Assembly (NCBI GenBank): GCA_012523855.1
Contig: JAAYTB010000118.1
Location: forward strand, 1-32,378
Direction: 5' to 3'
Source of the DNA: Clostridia bacterium
Lineage (GTDB): Bacteria > Bacillota > Clostridia > Clostridiales > Clostridiaceae
DNA length: 32,378 nucleotides
The notes under the pieces were generated by a model. The model saw only the letters and a program-made list of their open reading frames with translations, was not told where the DNA came from and made no database searches. Positions 17,277 through 24,613 of this stretch are shown here, piece after piece. The position numbers and the translations under genes are program-made. Numbering within the stretch: position 1 is the stretch's first letter; the number at the start of each line of letters is the position of its first letter.

Positions 17277-18257
17277 TTAATGGATAAGTGCAAAACTATA
17301 ACCTTTAGACTGTAATAACTCAATTATAGCTGGCAGTGCATCTACAGTTGACTGTTTCGTAGCAGAATCATGCATTAAAACTACCAAATTTTCGTTACGG
17401 CTTTCAGCAAAGTTAATATTTTCTCTAAGTGTGTTTAGTTGTTCTTCAATTGATACATTGTGCTTTAACCCATCTTTATTTTCAGCATTCCAATCAAGGA
17501 AATACATTCCTTGGCTTAGAAGCTTATCTTTCATTGGATTTTTCCAAGACTCAAAAGAACCACCTGGAAATCTTACTACTCGTGTAGATGAAGGATATCC
17601 AATAATTTTAATAATGGCGTCTTTTGTTTTTTCAAGTTCAGCCTGGAATGCATCTATATTTACACTTTTATTAGGATATATTTTATTGTAGTCGTGGCTG
17701 TAGGTGTGGTTAGCTACTGCATGTCCCTCGTCAAAGATCCTTTTTAAAATATGCGGATTCTTATCAACATAACTTCCTAATACAAAAAAAGTAGCTTTAA
17801 CTTCATAGTATTTTAAAATTTCTAATACCTGTGGTGTTATTACAGTGTTTGGCCCATCATCAAATGTTAAAAAAGAAAATTTTTGTCCATCCTTTTGTCC
17901 AAAGGTATAGACCTCTTCTGCAGCTATTGAAGGGAAAGGCCTTTCCTTGTGAACTTTATTATCTTTTTCACGTCCATCTTTCCTTGTATTAGGAGCTTCT
18001 ACTGGTTTTTCAACAGAGTTTTTTGAAGAAGTTTTTTCAGCTGAATTATTCACAGTCTTATTTGTAGGTGAATTTTCTATCTTCTTGTCTTTTTCTAGAT
18101 TAACATCAGTGTTGCTGAGAAGATTTTTAGCCTTTGATTGTTCAACTAACAGGAAATCATAACACAGTATTATTGGTAATGACATTATTAGTATTGTTAA
18201 AAAAAGTATTGATGATTTGCATCTGTTTCTAATTGTGTATGTGTCTTTTTCCTGCAT
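17277..18257 (-). CDS. Polysaccharide deacetylase family protein (N-terminal TM anchor)
   Basis: NodB motifs 'FLTFDDGPNTVITPQVLEIL', 'VANHTYSHDYNKI', 'VRFPGGSFE', 'VLMHDS'; N-terminal TM. Confidence 0.95.
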   Translation of the reverse strand: MQEKDTYTIRNRCKSSILFLTILIMSLPIILCYDFLLVEQSKAKNLLSNTDVNLEKDKKIENSPTNKTVNNSAEKTSSKNSVEKPVEAPNTRKDGREKDNKVHKERPFPSIAAEEVYTFGQKDGQKFSFLTFDDGPNTVITPQVLEILKYYEVKATFFVLGSYVDKNPHILKRIFDEGHAVANHTYSHDYNKIYPNKSVNIDAFQAELEKTKDAIIKIIGYPSSTRVVRFPGGSFESWKNPMKDKLLSQGMYFLDWNAENKDGLKHNVSIEEQLNTLRENINFAESRNENLVVLMHDSATKQSTVDALPAIIELLQSKGYSFALIH

Positions 18258-18441
18258 AACCGATCCCTTCTTAAAAATATATATTAACTATTCAGCAATA
18301 GTATATTGATATATATTATAAAAAGTTACAAAATATCAATAGATTAACTAGAAATATTAAGTAGCTCTTAAATGTTTTCTATTGACTAGCTCTGTAATAA
18401 AATAGGGCCTATCAGCATAAATACTTATAGGGGTGATTTGT

Positions 18442-18864
18442 ATGGAGATTACAAAAAGTTGTTTTAAATGCGGAGGGGTAATTTTTAATTTGAATCAAAG
18501 GCCCGGTGAGTATGATGCTATATGTTCTGAATGTGGAAATATAGTATCGAATATAAAGCTGGAAAAATATGAAACCATGGAAAGTAGTTGTAGTAAATGC
18601 AAGAGCACAAGGTTTAAAGCTAGAGTAAAGAAGGATAAGGATGTAGAAAATTGGACTGTAGAGTGCATAGAATGTAAAGCAGCACCGGAAAAGAAGTTTG
18701 TAGATTCTGAGTTGAGAGAAATTGATGGGATAACAAGGGAAAATTTGATTTTAAAGGATACCATAGATGAATTAAATTATAGAATTAGAGAATTAGAGAG
18801 TGAATTAGCTAGTTTAGCTTATAAAGTAAGTGCTGAGGACGGGACATTTGATTTAAAATCCTAA
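18442..18864 (+). CDS. Zinc-ribbon protein with C-terminal coiled coil (uncharacterised)
   Basis: Four CxxC motifs (CFKC, CSEC, CSKC, CIEC), then a Glu/Leu-rich helix. ATG 18442 preferred over GTG 18433, which overlaps the SD. Confidence 0.8.
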   Translation: MEITKSCFKCGGVIFNLNQRPGEYDAICSECGNIVSNIKLEKYETMESSCSKCKSTRFKARVKKDKDVENWTVECIECKAAPEKKFVDSELREIDGITRENLILKDTIDELNYRIRELESELASLAYKVSAEDGTFDLKS

Positions 18865-18872
18865 TAAAATAT

Positions 18873-18906
18873 TGAGCCGAATTTTAAAAACGGCTCATTT
18901 TTTTTA
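18873..18906 (+). terminator. Intrinsic terminator after zinc-ribbon gene
   Basis: TGAGCCG aattttaaaaa CGGCTCA TTTTTTTT. Confidence 0.92.
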
Positions 18907-19010
18907 TTTTAGTGGGGACTATAGCTAAAGGAAGAGTGTGCTTTATTACAAAATCATTCAAAAAAATATATTAATTGTTCAATTGCTTTATATAAAGGAA
19001 GGAGTATATT

Positions 19011-19157
19011 ATGACTAAAAAACTTACCGGTTACAAGAAAAAGATGGCGCTTTTAGGGCAAAAGATGATAGCGGAGGAGTTAAAAAATGAAATTAAAAAT
19101 TCAATAGAAAATGATAAAGTAGAAGGGAATAAGATTTTGAATACTAAATTGAGTTAG
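19011..19157 (+). CDS. Small ORF (48 aa), uncharacterised basic protein
   Basis: Strong SD (aaggaagg) 6-8 nt before ATG; MTKKLTGYKKKMALLGQKMIAEELKNEIKNSIENDKVEGNKILNTKLS*. Not in ORF track (too short). Confidence 0.55.
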   Translation: MTKKLTGYKKKMALLGQKMIAEELKNEIKNSIENDKVEGNKILNTKLS

Positions 19158-19235
19158 CTATAGCACCTCTAATTGTGATGTGATACTATATATGCAGTAA
19201 ATATTTATATGGCATCACTACAAAGGAGGAATCAA

Positions 19236-19679
19236 ATGGAGTGGGAAATTAAACATTTTAGAGACTTATCCTCAGAAGAACTATACAATATTTTAAAGCT
19301 TAGAAGTGAGATTTTTGTTGTTGAACAGCAGTGTGTTTATTTGGATTGCGATGATAAAGATAAAGTTTCTATTCAACTCTTCAAAAAAAATCATAAGGGT
19401 GATGTAGTTGCTTCTGTAAGAATTTTACCTAAGGGTATATCTTACACTGAACCATCCATTGGAAGGGTAGTGGTAAGAAAAGATTACAGAGGGAAAGGCA
19501 TAGCTTCAAGAATGATGAAAGCAGCTATAGATTATATTAAAAGAGAATTTAATGACAGTCCTATTAGAATATCAGCGCAACTACATTTGCTGGAATTCTA
19601 TAAAAGTGTTGGATTTCAGCCTGTTTCGGAGCCCTATTTAGAGGATAATATACGCCATATTGAAATGCTGCACAGATAA
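19236..19679 (+). CDS. GNAT family N-acetyltransferase (ElaA-like)
   Basis: 'LYNILKLRSEIFVVEQQCVYLDCDDKD', 'IGRVVVRKDYRGKGIASRMM'. ATG 19236 follows AAAGGAGG; track start 19209 is upstream of the SD. Confidence 0.92.
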   Translation: MEWEIKHFRDLSSEELYNILKLRSEIFVVEQQCVYLDCDDKDKVSIQLFKKNHKGDVVASVRILPKGISYTEPSIGRVVVRKDYRGKGIASRMMKAAIDYIKREFNDSPIRISAQLHLLEFYKSVGFQPVSEPYLEDNIRHIEMLHR

Positions 19680-19726
19680 AGCAGTTTTATTTTATAGTAC
19701 TAGTTATCTAGTTGATTTCAAGAATA

Positions 19727-19750
19727 AAAAGCATCCTTAAGATGCTTTTT
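19727..19750. terminator. Shared convergent terminator between GNAT (+) and mscL (-)
   Basis: AAAAAGCATC cttaa GATGCTTTTT-type hairpin, A-run on one side and T-run on the other; abuts the mscL stop codon. Confidence 0.85.
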
Positions 19751-20147
19751 ATTCTTGCTTATTGATATTAGCTGCTAATAAATCTCTAATCTCTGATAGA
19801 AGTACCTCTTCCCTTGAAATCTTTTTCGTTTCCTCAACTTTTTCTTCTTCAACCTTTCTTAGATTACTAAGCCTATTTATAGTTTTTACTATCATAAATA
19901 CAGAGAAAGCTATAATTACAAAGTCTAGAATGTTTTGCAAGAATACACCATATGTAATTTTCACTGAAGCAATTTCCCACACCCTATCTTTAATGTCAAT
20001 CTTACCAAGCAAAATTCCAATTAGAGGTGTGATAATATCTTTTACTAATGAAGAAACTATATTGTTAAAAGCACCACCGATTATAATACCTACGGCTAAA
20101 TCAATTACATTACCTCTCATGGCGAACTTCTTAAATTCTTTCCACAT
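19749..20147 (-). CDS. mscL: Large-conductance mechanosensitive channel MscL
   Basis: MWKEFKKFAMRGNVIDLAVGIIIGGAFNNIVSSLVKDIITPLIGILLG. ATG 20147 with SD 'aaggatg'. Confidence 0.96.
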   Translation of the reverse strand: MWKEFKKFAMRGNVIDLAVGIIIGGAFNNIVSSLVKDIITPLIGILLGKIDIKDRVWEIASVKITYGVFLQNILDFVIIAFSVFMIVKTINRLSNLRKVEEEKVEETKKISREEVLLSEIRDLLAANINKQE

Positions 20148-20237
20148 AAAAACACATCCTTTCAATAATACTTATATTATAGCAAAAAACAAAGGAAGTA
20201 TATGAAATTAGTATGAATTAATGAAGGAGGTTTATTC

Positions 20238-20300
20238 ATGAATATTAGGAAAGCAGATAGAAAGTGGAGGCAATATGAAAAAAGTAGCGGTAGTATTTAA
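20238..20300 (+). CDS. Micro-ORF (20 aa) overlapping the start of the asparaginase gene
   Basis: Canonical SD 'aaggagg' before ATG 20238; MNIRKADRKWRQYEKSSGSI*. Overlaps asparaginase start (20275) by 26 nt in another frame. Confidence 0.35.
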   Translation: MNIRKADRKWRQYEKSSGSI

Positions 20301-21251
20301 TGGTGGAACAATATCTATGCTTGTTGATGAAAGGATAAAGGTGGCGATACCAGGACTTACTGGTGAAGAAATAATGAAGATGGTTACAGGTATTGAACGA
20401 TTTTGTGAGATTGAAACATATACATTTTCAAATTTGCCTAGTCCTCATATGAATGTAAAATCCATGTTAGACTTGTCTAAGTTTATACAAAATTTATTAG
20501 CTAGGAAGGATATACATGGTGTAGTAGTAACTCATGGTACAGATACTCTAGAAGAAACTGCGTATTTACTAGACTTAACATTAGATACACCTAAGCCAGT
20601 GATAATTACCGGTGCTATGAAAAGTAGTTCAGAACTAGGATATGACGGGCCATCTAATTTAGCTGAAGCAATTTGCACAGCAATTTCAGATCAGGCCATG
20701 GGAAGAGGAGTTCTAGTATGTTTCAATGGTAAATTAAATAGTGCTAGTGAAGTTACAAAGGTTAATACAATGAGTATTGACGCATTTGCAACGCCTAGTT
20801 TTGGGCCCTTAGGAATTGTAGACAATAATGAAGTAATTTTTTATAGAAAAAATACTTTATCTAAAAAAATTCTAGTAGATAGCATTAATACAGACGTAGA
20901 CGTAATTAAATGTACAGCAGGCCAAGATTCTAGTTTAATAAACTTCTGTATAGAAAAGGGAGATAAGGGTTTAATTCTGGAAGCCATGGGCAGAGGAAAT
21001 GTTCCTCCTACAATGATTCCAGGAATAGAACGAGCTATTAGAGAAAATGTTTTAGTGATATTAGTGTCAAGATGTTTTGAAGGAAGAGTGCATGACTCTT
21101 ATGGCTATGAGGGAGGGGTAAAATGCTAAGACGTATGGGTGTTGTTTTTGTGGATCATATGCCTGGACAAAAGGTTAGAATAAAGCTAATATTAGCTTTA
21201 AGTAAAACTAAAAACTTGAAAGAAGTTAGAACTATGTTTCTGGAGAAATAG
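20275..21251 (+). pseudogene. Type I L-asparaginase family protein, C-terminally frameshifted
   Basis: 'VVFNGGTISM', 'GVVVTHGTDTLEETAYLLDLTL', 'VIITGAMKSSSELGYDGPSNL'. Frame 0 stops at 21129 (...YGYEGGVKC*); the adjacent frame continues GGKMLRRMGVVFVDHMPGQKVRIKLILALSKTKNLKEVRTMFLEK* to 21251. Span 977 nt (3n+2) = 1-nt loss at the G4 run 21115-21118. Confidence 0.9.
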
Positions 21252-21313
21252 ACTATTAAAATAAAGAAAATAGGAGATTAAGTGAATAAGGTGAAGTAAA
21301 TTTAAAAAAATCC

Positions 21314-21343
21314 TTGAAATAATGGTAGTAGTTTATGTATAAT
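21314..21343 (+). promoter_or_regulatory. Candidate sigma-A promoter for the yicC-remA-gmk-rpoZ-coaBC operon
   Basis: TTGAAA (21314-21319) - 18 nt - TATAAT (21338-21343), ~48 nt upstream of the first start. Confidence 0.65.
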
Positions 21344-21390
21344 TAGTATAATTGTTAGAAGAGTGTTATTATGACTGGAGTTGATTTGTA

Positions 21391-22275
21391 GTGATATATA
21401 GTATGACAGGATTTGGCCGGAGTGGATACGAAGTTGAAGGTAAGAAAAGCTTTAATGTAGAAATAAAGGGTGTTAACCACCGATATCTTGATATTAATAT
21501 ACGAATGCCAAGATTGATGAATAGTTTAGAAGATAGAATAAGAAAATTGATTGGTGAATATATAAGTCGTGGAAAAATAGATCTCTTTATTACATATAAT
21601 AATTACGAGAAATTAGGAGTTAGTGCACATTTAAATAGCACTTTAGCTGACAGTTATGTAAAATGTTTGACTGAGATAAAAAATAGATATCCACATATAC
21701 GAGACGATATATCAGTATCTTTAGTTGCTAGATACCCAGATGTTATTTATGTTCAAGAAAATGAAGAAGACGTAGATGAGCTTTGGGAAATGCTCAAGAA
21801 AGCTTTAGTAGAAGCTATTCAGGACCTTAAAGAAATGAGAAGGGTAGAAGGAAACAAGCTTAAGGAAGACATAATAGTTAAGTGTCATCATATGGAAAGA
21901 GAAGTTAATATAATTGAAGGAAAGGCTGATTCCCTGGTTCCTGCATATAAGGCTAGATTAATGGATAAATTAAAGGAGCTTTTAGAAAATGTAGAATTAG
22001 ATGAGAATAGGCTAAATATGGAGCTAGCAATCTATGCTGATAAAAGTAGCATAGATGAAGAAATTACTAGATTAAAGAGTCATATTGAGCAGATGAAAGT
22101 TACATTAGATTCTGATGAGCCGGTAGGTAGGAAATTAGATTTTATAGTTCAGGAAATGAATAGAGAGACCAATACTATCGCTTCAAAGTCCAATGACATA
22201 GATATAACAAATTCTGCTTTAAATATAAAAAATATAATAGAAAAAATCAGGGAACAAATTCAAAATATTGAATAG
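21391..22275 (+). CDS. YicC/YloC family endoribonuclease
   Basis: 'SMTGFGRSGYEVEGKKSFNVEIKGVNHRYLDINIRMPR', C-term 'GRKLDFIVQEMNRETNTIASKSND'. Confidence 0.95.
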   Translation: MIYSMTGFGRSGYEVEGKKSFNVEIKGVNHRYLDINIRMPRLMNSLEDRIRKLIGEYISRGKIDLFITYNNYEKLGVSAHLNSTLADSYVKCLTEIKNRYPHIRDDISVSLVARYPDVIYVQENEEDVDELWEMLKKALVEAIQDLKEMRRVEGNKLKEDIIVKCHHMEREVNIIEGKADSLVPAYKARLMDKLKELLENVELDENRLNMELAIYADKSSIDEEITRLKSHIEQMKVTLDSDEPVGRKLDFIVQEMNRETNTIASKSNDIDITNSALNIKNIIEKIREQIQNIE

Positions 22276-22290
22276 TGTAGGAGGAAGGTA

Positions 22291-22563
22291 ATGAGCATTA
22301 AGTTAATTAACATTGGATTTGGCAACATTGTATCAGCTAACAGGCTGGTTGCTATTGTAAGTCCAGAATCAGCACCTATAAAAAGAATAATTCAAGAAGC
22401 AAGAGATAGAGGTATGTTGATAGATGCAACATATGGAAGAAGAACAAGAGCTGTTATTATTACAGATAGTGACCATATTATTCTTTCAGCAGTACAACCG
22501 GAAACCGTTGCACACAGACTATCTACAAAGGAAGAAGAAACTGTAGATGAGGTAGATGAATAA
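22291..22563 (+). CDS. remA: RemA/DUF370 family extracellular matrix regulator
   Basis: '[69 protein letters not shown]'. Confidence 0.95.
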   Translation: MSIKLINIGFGNIVSANRLVAIVSPESAPIKRIIQEARDRGMLIDATYGRRTRAVIITDSDHIILSAVQPETVAHRLSTKEEETVDEVDE

Positions 22564-23192
22564 TGAATCAAAAGGGAATATTAATAGTTTTATCCGGTCC
22601 CTCCGGTGCCGGAAAGGGTACTATTTGTAAAGCTTTATTAGAAAGCGCGGACTTTTGGTTGTCAATTTCCGCAACTACAAGAGCTCCACGAGTAGGAGAA
22701 GTACACGGGAAGAACTATTATTTTATAACAAAAGAAGAATTTGAAGATAGAATAAAGAAGGATGATTTTTTAGAGCATGCTGAAGTTTATGGCAATTATT
22801 ATGGTACACCTAAAGGAGAGGCTTTGAAAGCCATAGAAGAAGGAAGAGATGTAATTTTAGAAATTGACATTCAAGGAGCTTTAAAGGTGAAGGAAGCTTA
22901 CCCAGGAGGTGTGTTCATTTTTATACTACCTCCATCAATGGAAGAGCTTAAGAATAGAATAATACAAAGGGGAAGCGAAACACCAGAGTCCCTAATGACA
23001 AGGTTCAAATCAGCATATCAAGAAATTAATTATGTGTCAAAATATAACTATGCAGTAGTAAATGATACTGTAGAATCTGCAGTTAAAAAAATTCAAGCAA
23101 TTATAGTTGCAGAAAAGTGTCGAGTTGATAGAATAAAAGATGATATTTTAGATTCTAAGGAGGGTTTAATACATGAACAACTCTATGATTAA
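22563..23192 (+). CDS. gmk: Guanylate kinase
   Basis: 'GILIVLSGPSGAGKGTICKALL...SISATTRAPRVGEVHGKNYYFI'. Confidence 0.97.
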   Translation: MNQKGILIVLSGPSGAGKGTICKALLESADFWLSISATTRAPRVGEVHGKNYYFITKEEFEDRIKKDDFLEHAEVYGNYYGTPKGEALKAIEEGRDVILEIDIQGALKVKEAYPGGVFIFILPPSMEELKNRIIQRGSETPESLMTRFKSAYQEINYVSKYNYAVVNDTVESAVKKIQAIIVAEKCRVDRIKDDILDSKEGLIHEQLYD

Positions 23193-23391
23193 TCCATCAA
23201 TAGTTGAGTTATTAAATAAAGTAGATAATAGATATACACTGGTAACTGTAACAGCCAAAAGAGCAAGACAGTTAATAGAGGGAGCTAATCCAATGGTTAG
23301 GGTACCTTCCAATAAACCATTAACTGTTGCTATAAATGAAGTAAATGCAGGCAATATACTTTATGAAACACAAAAAGAGGGTATCAAATAA
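23173..23391 (+). CDS. rpoZ: DNA-directed RNA polymerase subunit omega
   Basis: 72 aa, 'MINPSIVELLNKVDNRYTLVTVTAKRARQLIEG', between gmk and coaBC. Confidence 0.95.
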   Translation: MNNSMINPSIVELLNKVDNRYTLVTVTAKRARQLIEGANPMVRVPSNKPLTVAINEVNAGNILYETQKEGIK

Positions 23392-24584
23392 TGTTATATA
23401 AAAAAAATGTGGTAGTAGGGGTATGTGGCGGAATAGCTGCATATAAAGCCTTGGATATAGTAAGTGCCTTAAGAAAGAAGGGTATAAATGTAGATGTTAT
23501 TATGACAGAGCATGCTACCAAATTTGTAACGCCTCTTACATTTCAATCTATCAGTGCAAATGCAGTAATAGTTGATATGTTTCAGGAACCTAAAGTATGG
23601 GAAATTCAACATATTTCATTGGCAAAAAAAGCGGATCTAATTTTAGTAGTGCCTGCTACTGCAAATATTATTGGTAAGGTTGCTAATGGTATTGCAGATG
23701 ATATGCTTTCAACTACTATTATGGCTTCTAAAGCGCCGGTTGTTTTTGCTCCTGCCATGAATACAAATATGTATGAGAATCCAATTGTACAACAAAATAT
23801 TGAAAAGTTGAAATCCTTTGGGTATCGTTTTATACAACCTGCTTCTGGTAGATTAGCCTGTGGTGATCTTGGAAAAGGAAAGCTGCCAGAACCTAAGCAT
23901 ATAACAGATATAGTTTTATCAAAATTATATATAAACAAGGATTTACTAGGTAAAAAGGTACTAGTTACTGCTGGGGGTACTATGGCACCAATAGACCCTG
24001 TCAGATATGTTGGGAATCACTCTTCTGGTAAAATGGGCTATGCTATAGCTGAGGAAGCAAGAGATAGAGGAGCAGAGGTAACTTTAATATCTGGACCTAC
24101 AAAGTTAGATGGGCCTCAAGGGATTAAGATTATTCCTGTAAATACCAATGGAGAAATGCTAAAAGCTTCCTTAGAATACTTTGATAACAGCGATATAATT
24201 ATTAAGTGCGCTGCGGTATCAGATTTTAAGGTAGAAAAATATAGTGACGTAAAAATAAAAAAGAATAGTGATGGCTTTAATTTAAAGCTTATTCAGGATA
24301 ATGATATATTAGCGGAACTAGGAAAAAGAAAGAAGGAAAAGCAGCTACTCGTTGGTTTTGCAGCAGAAAGTAATGATTTGACTCAGAATGCAACCACTAA
24401 GCTAAAAAAGAAAAATTTAGACTACATTATTGCTAATGATATTACAGGAAGTGATACTGGATTTGGTTCTGATTATAATAGAATCAATATAATTTCTAAT
24501 GATGGTAAGGTTATAGCTCTAGACAAAATGAGCAAAAGGGAAGCTGCAAGGGAGATTTTTAATACTATTATGAAAAGGCGCTAG
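23391..24584 (+). CDS. coaBC: Bifunctional phosphopantothenoylcysteine decarboxylase / phosphopantothenate-cysteine ligase
   Basis: 'VVGVCGGIAAYKALDIVSALRKKG', 'APAMNTNMYENP', 'VLVTAGGTMAPIDPVRYVGNHSSGKMG'. Confidence 0.97.
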   Translation: MLYKKNVVVGVCGGIAAYKALDIVSALRKKGINVDVIMTEHATKFVTPLTFQSISANAVIVDMFQEPKVWEIQHISLAKKADLILVVPATANIIGKVANGIADDMLSTTIMASKAPVVFAPAMNTNMYENPIVQQNIEKLKSFGYRFIQPASGRLACGDLGKGKLPEPKHITDIVLSKLYINKDLLGKKVLVTAGGTMAPIDPVRYVGNHSSGKMGYAIAEEARDRGAEVTLISGPTKLDGPQGIKIIPVNTNGEMLKASLEYFDNSDIIIKCAAVSDFKVEKYSDVKIKKNSDGFNLKLIQDNDILAELGKRKKEKQLLVGFAAESNDLTQNATTKLKKKNLDYIIANDITGSDTGFGSDYNRINIISNDGKVIALDKMSKREAAREIFNTIMKRR

Positions 24585-24596
24585 AGCGCTTTTTTC
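24572..24596 (+). terminator. Intrinsic terminator overlapping the coaBC stop codon
   Basis: AAAAGGCGC-TAGA-GCGCTTTTTT; the stop TAG is in the tetraloop. Confidence 0.75.
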
Positions 24597-24613
24597 TTTT
24601 AAGGGGAGAGGTC

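Noticed and set aside
19762-20205. 147-aa plus-strand ORF opposite mscL
   Set aside because: Fully antisense to mscL, which has clear family identity.
23606-23938. 110-aa minus-strand ORF inside coaBC
   Set aside because: Antisense to a conserved essential gene; same reasoning for the small minus ORFs at 4236, 11342, 13411, 18495, 23166, 25705, 26509, 27422 and 29306, and the plus-strand ORF at 17431.
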